Source: PHAA01 sp964457945
GTDB lineage: Bacteria > Bacillota > Syntrophomonadia > Syntrophomonadales > Syntrophomonadaceae
Assembly: GCA_964457945.1 (NCBI GenBank)
Contig: CAYWFX010000006.1
Coordinates: 1 to 64,000 of the forward strand
Direction: 5' to 3'
Length of the DNA stretch: 64,000 bases
In this document: positions 58,144-64,000 of the stretch, one piece after another
Numbering within the stretch: position 1 is the first letter of the stretch
Layout of the letters: every line of letters starts with the position of its first letter
Made by a program: the position numbers and the translations under genes
The notes under the pieces: generated by a model
The model's database searches: none
Told to the model about the DNA's origin: nothing
Seen by the model: only the letters and a program-made list of their open reading frames with translations

Positions 58144-59622
58144 GTGGAAGGAAATAATATTTTAGACGATATCGCTGAAAGAACGGGAGGCGATATCTAC
58201 CTGGGAGTAGTAGGCCCCGTTAGAACAGGCAAATCAACATTTATAACCAGATTCATGGAACTGATGGTGTTGCCGAACATTAAAGACCTTTATGAAAGAG
58301 AGCGGGCCAAAGACGAGCTACCTCAAAGCGGCTCTGGCAAAACGATTACTACCACAGAGCCAAAATTCGTACCTAACGAAGCAGTCGAAATATTTACGAA
58401 AAATGGTTTATCTTTAAAAGTGAGAATGGTTGACTGTGTAGGCTATGCAGTAGATGGCGCCCTAGGTTACGAAGAAGATGAAGAACCTCGAATGGTAAAA
58501 ACTCCCTGGTTTGACTATGAGGTTCCCTTCGAAGAAGCGGCCGAAATAGGAACCAGGAAGGTAATTACCGACCATTCCACTATCGGTATTGTAATGATTA
58601 CCGACGGCAGCATCAGTGATATTCCCCGCAGTAATTATGTTGAAGCCGAAGAAAGAGTTATCCAGGAACTGAAGGAGTTAAAGAAGCCCTTCTTAGTATT
58701 GCTGAATTCAACCCATCCTTATGACAAGGAAACCATGACTCTGGTGGATGAACTTGCCGCTAAATACCAGGTTACTATTATGCCGGTGGACAGCGCAGTG
58801 ATGACTACCGAGCAAATACTGAGCATCCTGGAAGAGGTGCTCTATGAATTTCCGGTTCAAGAAGTTAAAATTAAATTACCACTTTGGGTGGATGAACTGG
58901 ATGAGGATTACTGGCTCAGAGCAGATATGGAGTCAGCCATACGTGAGGTATTAAGAGACATCAAGAAGGTTCGGGATATCGATAAGGCTATTGAAAGATT
59001 ATCTGATATTCCCAATATAAGCTATGTGAGCCTGGAGGAAATGAACCTGGGAACAGGTACAGCAGCTATTGATGTAACTGTTCCGGAAGAGCTTTTCTAC
59101 CAATCTTTAAGTGAGGTTAGTGGTTTTAAGGTTGAGGGATCTCAGGACATAATGCGTCTCATGAAAGATCTAAGCGTTGCTAAGAAAGAGTTCGACAAGG
59201 TAGCTTCAGCTCTGGAGGAAGTGAAGTTGTCAGGTTATGGAGTTGTTACCCCCAGGTTGGAAGAGATGATCCTGGAAGAACCGGAACTCATAAAACAGGG
59301 AAATCGCTTTGGGGTAAAATTAAAAGCCAAAGCTCCTTCCTTGCACATTATTAGAGCGGATATTACTACTGAGATAACTCCTATTATAGGTACTGAGAAA
59401 CAATGCGAAGAACTAGTTCGTTACATGCTGGATGAATTTGAAGAAGACCCCGCCAAGATTTGGGAGTCTAACATATTTGGTAAGTCCCTGCATGACTTAG
59501 TTAGAGAAGGGATTCAAAACAAGCTGCACCGCATGCCGGAAAATGCCCAGGTTAAGCTTCAGGATACTCTGCAGAGGATTGTTAACGAAGGCAGTGGCGG
59601 TCTAATATGCATCATTATCTAA
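58144..59622 (+). CDS. spoIVA: Stage IV sporulation protein A, spore coat ATPase
   Basis: Polymerising ATPase that forms the basement layer of the spore coat on the forespore surface. 492 residues from GTG 58144, exactly the length of B. subtilis SpoIVA; the frame is open to 58063 but the extra 27 residues are not like the family. The N-terminus reads ILDDIAERTGGDIYLGVVGP with Walker A GPVRTGKST (Lys30). The C-terminus ends GSGGLICIII, close to the family. GGGAGGG lies about ten bases upstream. Expression under sigma-E is expected, but I could not set a clear sigma-E promoter. It is strong evidence that the host forms endospores. Confidence 0.96.
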   Translation: MEGNNILDDIAERTGGDIYLGVVGPVRTGKSTFITRFMELMVLPNIKDLYERERAKDELPQSGSGKTITTTEPKFVPNEAVEIFTKNGLSLKVRMVDCVGYAVDGALGYEEDEEPRMVKTPWFDYEVPFEEAAEIGTRKVITDHSTIGIVMITDGSISDIPRSNYVEAEERVIQELKELKKPFLVLLNSTHPYDKETMTLVDELAAKYQVTIMPVDSAVMTTEQILSILEEVLYEFPVQEVKIKLPLWVDELDEDYWLRADMESAIREVLRDIKKVRDIDKAIERLSDIPNISYVSLEEMNLGTGTAAIDVTVPEELFYQSLSEVSGFKVEGSQDIMRLMKDLSVAKKEFDKVASALEEVKLSGYGVVTPRLEEMILEEPELIKQGNRFGVKLKAKAPSLHIIRADITTEITPIIGTEKQCEELVRYMLDEFEEDPAKIWESNIFGKSLHDLVREGIQNKLHRMPENAQVKLQDTLQRIVNEGSGGLICIII

Positions 59623-59649
59623 ATGGATATTTTCGAAAAGAGCTATTAT

Positions 59650-59676
59650 AGCCGGCCTGGGGTCGGCTTTTTTTAT
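59650..59676 (+). terminator. Terminator after spoIVA
   Basis: AGCCGGCC (59650-59657) pairs with GGTCGGCT (one G-T pair), followed by a run of seven T residues. Confidence 0.88.
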
Positions 59677-59782
59677 TTTTGGATAACTACGGAATCCGTA
59701 AGTCTTATTGGCAAGTAAATTGGATGATGAAAGATATCGTCTATTATTGATAGTAGAGAAGCTAGAAGGATTGTCCTTGCTA

Positions 59783-59811
59783 TTGCTACCCTGAATGGCA
59801 AGTGCTATAAT
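59783..59811 (+). promoter_or_regulatory. Promoter upstream of hom-lysC
   Basis: TTGCTA (59783-59788) and TATAAT (59806-59811) have a 17-base spacer, with TG one base before the -10 (extended -10). The hom ATG lies 80 bases downstream. No T-box or lysine riboswitch features were seen in the leader. Confidence 0.6.
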
Positions 59812-59890
59812 TTCCGTCAGAACCTGCCACTACATGGTGTATAAATTTGCAGGAAATATTGTGGAACTAGTTATTTAGGAGGTAAATCAA

Positions 59891-61174
59891 ATGATAAATA
59901 TAGGCCTGTTAGGCTGTGGAACCGTAGGCGGGGGAGTGGTTAAATTACTGGCTAAGAACCAGGAAATAATCGCGAAAAAGACCGGTGCCGAAATCATGAT
60001 AAAAAGGGTATTGGAAAGAGATGAGCAGAAATGCTTGCAAATAGGTCTTGACCCAAGCTTGATTACTAAGCATTTTGAAGACATAATCAACGATGAATCA
60101 ATAGAGATTATTGTTGAGTTAATTGGGGGAATTGAACCTGCCTTTAGCTTTATTATAGCCGCCATGAATAAGGGCAAGCACGTTGTTACAGCCAATAAAG
60201 ATATGATTGCGATTAAGGGCAAAGAGTTATTTGATACGGCTCAGGCCAACAATGTGGATTTCTATTTTGAAGCCAGTGTGGCCGGGGGAATACCTATCGT
60301 TTATCCTTTAAAACAATCTCTGGCTGGCAACCATATAGAGGAAGTAATAGGTATATTAAATGGAACCACCAACTATATACTGACCAAGATGAGCCAGGAA
60401 GGTCGAGATTACCATGAGGTTTTACGTGAGGCCCAGGAACTTGGTTATGCTGAGTCAGACCCGACGGCGGACGTGGGTGGTTTAGATGCTGCCAGGAAGA
60501 TTGCTATTTTATCGTCTATTGCCTTTAACAGCAGGGTTACCCTTGATGATGTATATGTAGAAGGTATTACCGCCATAAGCCCCCAGGATATACAGTATGC
60601 TAGGGAACTGGGATATGTAGTTAAACTCCTGGCAATCGCTAAAGAAGTGGAGGGGAAAATACAAGCGCGGGTGCATCCGGCCTTTATACCGTTAAATCAT
60701 CCCCTGGCTTTTGTCAATGATGTCTTTAATGCGGTTTTTGTGCGCGGCGATGCGGTAGGCGAAATCATGCACTATGGAAGAGGAGCGGGAGAAATGCCCA
60801 CTGCCAGTGCTGTGTTAGGAGATATTATTGAAGTGGCACGCAATATGGCCTACCATACCAATGCGCGTATAGGCTGTACCTGCTATGAAGAAAAGCCTAT
60901 TTTACCTATAAGTGAGCTCAGTGCTCAGTATTATATTCGTATGACCGTAAGGGATCGTCCTGGAGTACTGGCTGGAATTGCCGGAGTATTTGGCAATAAT
61001 GATGTCAGTATTGCTACAGTGCTGCAGAAGACCAGCAGGGAGGATATGGCGGAATTAATCCTGATTACCCATACTGTAAAGGAAAAGGATTTGCAGGATT
61101 CTTTGACAGTTCTCAAGGGCATGAATATAGTAGGAGAGATCAATAACGTAGTAAGACTTGAGGGTATTGGTTAA
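59891..61174 (+). CDS. hom: Homoserine dehydrogenase
   Basis: Reduces aspartate semialdehyde to homoserine (threonine and methionine branch). 427 residues. NAD(P) motif IGLLGCGTVGGGVVKLL; HVVTANKDMIAIKG; catalytic EASVAGGIPIVYPLKQSL and ILNGTTNYILTKM; AQELGYAESDPTADVGGLDA. A C-terminal ACT domain (about 345-425, RMTVRDRPGVLAGIAGVFGN) suggests feedback regulation by threonine. AGGAGGT precedes ATG 59891. lysC follows after 35 bases. Confidence 0.96.
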   Translation: MINIGLLGCGTVGGGVVKLLAKNQEIIAKKTGAEIMIKRVLERDEQKCLQIGLDPSLITKHFEDIINDESIEIIVELIGGIEPAFSFIIAAMNKGKHVVTANKDMIAIKGKELFDTAQANNVDFYFEASVAGGIPIVYPLKQSLAGNHIEEVIGILNGTTNYILTKMSQEGRDYHEVLREAQELGYAESDPTADVGGLDAARKIAILSSIAFNSRVTLDDVYVEGITAISPQDIQYARELGYVVKLLAIAKEVEGKIQARVHPAFIPLNHPLAFVNDVFNAVFVRGDAVGEIMHYGRGAGEMPTASAVLGDIIEVARNMAYHTNARIGCTCYEEKPILPISELSAQYYIRMTVRDRPGVLAGIAGVFGNNDVSIATVLQKTSREDMAELILITHTVKEKDLQDSLTVLKGMNIVGEINNVVRLEGIG

Positions 61175-61209
61175 TTTTTTCGTATTGGATTTTTAGGGAG
61201 TGAATCGAA

Positions 61210-62430
61210 TTGGCTTTATACGTAACAAAATTTGGCGGTAGTTCAGTAGCATCAGTGGAAAAAATGAGAAACATATGCGCTAAAATTTTGGCAATGAAAG
61301 ATCAAGGTAATGATGTGGTGGTTGTGGTATCAGCTATGGGAGATACCACTGATGATTTATTGAAAATTGCAGGGTCGGTGGGAGAGAATTTAAAATACCG
61401 GGAACTGGATATGCTCTTATCCACAGGTGAACAGCAATCTGCAGCGCTTATGGCTCTCATCCTGATTACAATGGGATGCCCGGCCATATCATTGACCGGT
61501 TGGCAGGCAGGGATAAAAACCGATGAACAGCACAGTAAGGCCCGTATTCGGGATATTGAGCCGGCCAGGATATTACAGGAGATAGATACCGGCAAGGTGG
61601 TCGTGATTGCTGGTTTTCAGGGACTTTCCCCGGCGGGAGATATTACCACCCTGGGGCGAGGGGGCTCAGATACTACTGCGGTTGCGTTGGCGGCTAAGCT
61701 GAAGGCAGATCGCTGTATGATATTTACTGATGTAGATGGAGTTTTTACTGCAGATCCTCGTATTGTTAAAGATGCCCGAAAATTATCCAGCATATCTTAC
61801 GAAGAGATGTTGGAAATGGCCAGCCTGGGAGCAGTGGTATTACAGCCCCGGGCGGCAGAGTTTGCTATGTTGTATAACGTGGATGTAGAAGTGAGGAATA
61901 GTTTTAATAATAATCCCGGAACGATAATTACGGAGGTTGCAAAGATGGAAAAACAAAGAATTGTAAGTGGAGTAGCCCATGACTTAAATGTTGCCAGGAT
62001 TGCCTTGTTTGATGTGCCTGACCAGCCTGGGGTAGCCAGTATCATATTTAAAACACTTGCTGATAAAGGCATTAATGTGGATATGGTCATTCAAAGCGCC
62101 ATGCGCGATAATCGTAATGACATTGCTTTCACCATTGAAAGCAATGAATTTAACCGGGCGAGACCTGTGGTTAATGAAATTGTAATGAAGATAGGTGCTT
62201 CGGGAATGTCCTATCAAACGGATGTCGCCAAAGTATCCATCGTGGGTGCAGGAATGCAGAGTAACCCTGGCGTTGCTGCCAATATGTTTGATGCTTTGGC
62301 TCATAAGGATATTAATATTCACATGATTAGCACCTCGGAAATAAAAATCTCCTGCATCATCAATGAGGATGAAATTGAAACGGCAGTACAGGCTTTACAT
62401 GACAAATTTGAACTGGATAAGGTTGACTAA
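61210..62430 (+). CDS. lysC: Aspartate kinase
   Basis: First step of the aspartate family: aspartate to aspartyl phosphate. 406 residues. Kinase domain starts VTKFGGSSVASVEKM, with GFQGLSPAGDITTLGRGGSD and FTDVDGVFTADPRIV. Two ACT repeats follow (DVPDQPGVASIIFKTLADKG and VSIVGAGMQSNPGVAANMFD). The start is TTG 61210 after GGGAGTGA. It forms an operon with hom; the feedback ligand (lysine or threonine) is not readable. A hairpin follows. Confidence 0.96.
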   Translation: MALYVTKFGGSSVASVEKMRNICAKILAMKDQGNDVVVVVSAMGDTTDDLLKIAGSVGENLKYRELDMLLSTGEQQSAALMALILITMGCPAISLTGWQAGIKTDEQHSKARIRDIEPARILQEIDTGKVVVIAGFQGLSPAGDITTLGRGGSDTTAVALAAKLKADRCMIFTDVDGVFTADPRIVKDARKLSSISYEEMLEMASLGAVVLQPRAAEFAMLYNVDVEVRNSFNNNPGTIITEVAKMEKQRIVSGVAHDLNVARIALFDVPDQPGVASIIFKTLADKGINVDMVIQSAMRDNRNDIAFTIESNEFNRARPVVNEIVMKIGASGMSYQTDVAKVSIVGAGMQSNPGVAANMFDALAHKDINIHMISTSEIKISCIINEDEIETAVQALHDKFELDKVD

Positions 62431-62442
62431 AGTCTTAAAAAG

Positions 62443-62474
62443 GTAGGTGATGGAATTAATAAACCATCACCTAC
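62443..62474. terminator. Hairpin between convergent lysC and the thiolase relic
   Basis: GTAGGTGATGG (62443-62453) pairs perfectly with CCATCACCTAC (62464-62474). A T run is present only for the minus strand (CTTTTTAAG), so it works best for genes coming from the right; it may serve both. Confidence 0.65.
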
Positions 62475-62498
62475 AATATCGATTATACAGAGGAGGCT

Positions 62499-62768
62499 CT
62501 ATATATCTCTAGTCCACAGGGAAGCCATTGCTGGGCCGCTGCCTACACAAACAATCGTCTTGCCGAGTCTTTCCAGCTTATAGTACAGGCTAACAATGAT
62601 GCGCAAGCCCGTGCACCCTACCGGATGTCCCAAGGCAATTCCAGAACCATTGTTATTGATGCTGCCATCGCGATTTATGTTGCCCATATCTAATTCGATG
62701 CCAAAATCATCCTTTATCATTTTCGCTACCCCAATAACCTGGGAGGCAAAGGCTTCTCTCCTTTTCAA
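62499..62768 (-). pseudogene. Thiolase (acetyl-CoA acetyltransferase) C-terminal relic
   Basis: 89 residues covering only the C-terminal part of a thiolase: REAFASQVIGVAKMIKDDFG, then NNNGSGIALGHPVGCTGLRI with the conserved His, and IVCVGSGPAMASLW at the position of the usual CxGGGxG(M)A motif. The C-terminal catalytic Cys loop is altered (CVGSGPAMA), and the whole N-terminal two thirds, with the acyl-accepting Cys, is missing. It is probably a broken paralogue from the beta-oxidation or butyrate metabolism gene set; a CoA-transferase follows upstream on the same strand. Confidence 0.8.
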
Positions 62769-62807
62769 ATTCTAATTATATAACCATATTTAGGGTAATC
62801 TATTGCA

Positions 62808-64000
62808 TTAGGGTATCTTGTTGGTTTTCACCCATATCCTATTCTTATCCGCTTCTTTTATCAGTTCATCACGCAAATCGGGATGAGCAATATTTATCAG
62901 GGCTTCCGCTCTTTCCCAGCTGCTCTTAGCCTTAAGCAGAGCTATACCGTATTCAGTGACCACATAATAATTGATACTCCGGGGAACGGTAACAATAGCA
63001 CCTGGAGTCAGGATAGGTTTGATACGTGATTGCATCTTGCCCTGATCATCAACGAAGGTAGAGGTAAGACAGATTAAGCCCTTGCCTCCCTTGGATTTAT
63101 ATGATCCGTAAATAAAATCCAATTGGCCGCCAGTTCCTGAAATCTGCCTTATTCCGGATGACTCTGAGGCCACCTGGCCATAGAGATCCACTTCTATCGC
63201 ATTGTTAATGCAGATCATGTTATCATTTTGACATATTATGTCGGGATCATTAGTGTAATTCACCGGATAACTGGCGCAAATCGAGTTATTATCCAGGAAA
63301 TCATAGAGTTTCTTGGTCCCCATGGCAAAGGTATAAACCATCTTGCCCCTGTCAAGCTGTTTGCGGAGACCAGAAATACGACCCGTTTCATACATATCCA
63401 CAAATGAATCTACCAGCATTTCAGTATGGACGCCCAAGTCCTTCAAGTCTGATTGAGCAATCATGGCTCCAACTGCATTAGGCATAGCTCCGATCCCCAA
63501 CTGCAGGCAGGCACCATCCTCGATTTGTCCTAGTACAATTTCGGCTATTTTTTTATCCACATCCGATACAGGTGTTTCGGGTAACTGGATTAATGGTCTA
63601 TTGTCGCCCTGGACAAAATAATCGATTTCGGATACATGTAAGGTCTCCCTAAAACCACCCAGACATCTAGGTACAGACTCATTTACTTCGGCAATAACAA
63701 TTTTAGCCTGGTCACAGAAGGCATGAGTAATGGAATTAGATGTACCCAGGTTTACATAGCCATGTTGATCAGGAGGAGTAACCTTGATCAAGGCTACGTC
63801 AACAGATACCCATCTCCGATCATAAAAACTGGGACCTTCGTGATAGGTCTGCGGAATATAGTTGCAGAGATTCTTATCATGCAACTTTCTGCTAGCCCCA
63901 CTGAAGTGCCAGTCATTAAAAATAAAATGTTTTCTTTCCGGATCGTTTAATACTGCTTGCGGTGGAAAAGGACAGGCAACAGTTCTAATGTTTACCCCTT
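62808..64000 (-). CDS. Acetyl-CoA hydrolase/transferase family, probable carboxylate CoA-transferase (partial)
   Basis: About 396 residues are visible; the 5' end lies beyond the window. The frame continues past the TTG at 63884 into NDWHFSGASRKLHDKNL and, further out, NIRTVACPFPPQAVLNDPER, all family-like, so that TTG is not the start. Class I CoA-transferase features: VTPPDQHGYVNLGTSNS, LQLGIGAMPNAVGAMIA, the ASESSGIRQISGTGGQLDF motif with the catalytic Glu, and VTEYGIALLKAKS. It most resembles 4-hydroxybutyrate/butyrate-type CoA-transferases (Cat1/Cat2/AbfT). In syntrophic fatty-acid degraders such enzymes activate short-chain acids with acetyl-CoA. Exact substrate uncertain. Confidence 0.88.
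   Translation of the reverse strand, partial: GVNIRTVACPFPPQAVLNDPERKHFIFNDWHFSGASRKLHDKNLCNYIPQTYHEGPSFYDRRWVSVDVALIKVTPPDQHGYVNLGTSNSITHAFCDQAKIVIAEVNESVPRCLGGFRETLHVSEIDYFVQGDNRPLIQLPETPVSDVDKKIAEIVLGQIEDGACLQLGIGAMPNAVGAMIAQSDLKDLGVHTEMLVDSFVDMYETGRISGLRKQLDRGKMVYTFAMGTKKLYDFLDNNSICASYPVNYTNDPDIICQNDNMICINNAIEVDLYGQVASESSGIRQISGTGGQLDFIYGSYKSKGGKGLICLTSTFVDDQGKMQSRIKPILTPGAIVTVPRSINYYVVTEYGIALLKAKSSWERAEALINIAHPDLRDELIKEADKNRIWVKTNKIP

Noticed and set aside
1..64000. tRNA or rRNA genes
   Set aside because: I looked for TTCRA-type T-loop sequence with matching arms and for conserved rRNA stretches in intergenic DNA and saw none. A tRNA-scan could still find one.

Overview
The window reads as a chromosomal stretch of an anaerobic, low-to-mid GC, endospore-forming Firmicute. 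The best guess is a Syntrophomonas-like clostridial lineage. The pointers are spoIVA and spoIIP, a fused ispH-S1 gene, FabK instead of FabI, rubrerythrin, a minimal SufC/SufB pair, pyruvoyl-dependent arginine decarboxylase, and a thiolase relic beside a carboxylic-acid CoA-transferase. The taxon is inferred from gene content only. One 100-N scaffold gap lies at 41831-41930.

Left arm (1-13250): a decayed accessory region. Intact genes are a transglutaminase-like protein, three AraC-type regulators, a SEC-C methionine aminopeptidase, an Old Yellow Enzyme (OYE), an aldo/keto reductase (AKR), an ECF sigma/anti-sigma pair and a RelB-type antitoxin. Between them lie relics of a metallophosphoesterase, a second OYE, a MobL relaxase, a second AKR, two copies of a glutamate-synthase-like gene, a transposase tail and the cognate RelE/ParE toxin. 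About 1.5 kb without an intact gene (8399-9876) carries arrays of short palindromes with a 25-26 bp period. A nested inverted-repeat structure lies at 12893-13051.

Core part (13285-64000): gltBD (nitrogen assimilation), carA, and a Fur-boxed fur-feoB-feoA iron block with a stress-protein-like orphan. A divergent nitronate-monooxygenase-like gene faces a complete type II fatty-acid operon (fabH-K-D-G-acpP-fabF-Z-accD-A, without accB/accC). Then come a sufC/sufB-like pair translationally coupled to a LysR regulator, a polyamine operon (pdaD-speE-speB), tetR-lon, a SHOCT membrane protein, and on the minus strand ilvE, rubrerythrin and an unknown gene.

From 44.7 kb there is a housekeeping and sporulation run: cmk-plsC-ispH/rpsA-fmdB-like, mobA-fni, DUF1614-spoIIP-DUF3189-DUF3189, a DUF512 radical-SAM protein, der-plsY-gpsA, spoIVA, and hom-lysC. 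At the right edge, on the minus strand, are a thiolase relic and a CoA-transferase that runs out of the window. Fatty-acid elongation (fab/acc), acyl transfer to glycerol phosphate (plsC, plsY, gpsA) and isoprenoid steps (ispH, fni) are all represented, so lipid synthesis is a strong theme.

Most notable observations: the palindrome arrays; the nested inverted repeat before gltB; an apparent AUA start codon for fni overlapping the mobA stop; a hairpin whose 3' arm contains the map ribosome binding site; an 18-bp perfect palindrome next to the fab promoter; a cysteine cluster inserted in FeoB; the LysR gene coupled to the minimal Suf pair; and a scaffold gap whose flanks are an identical 55-mer, probably a false gap.
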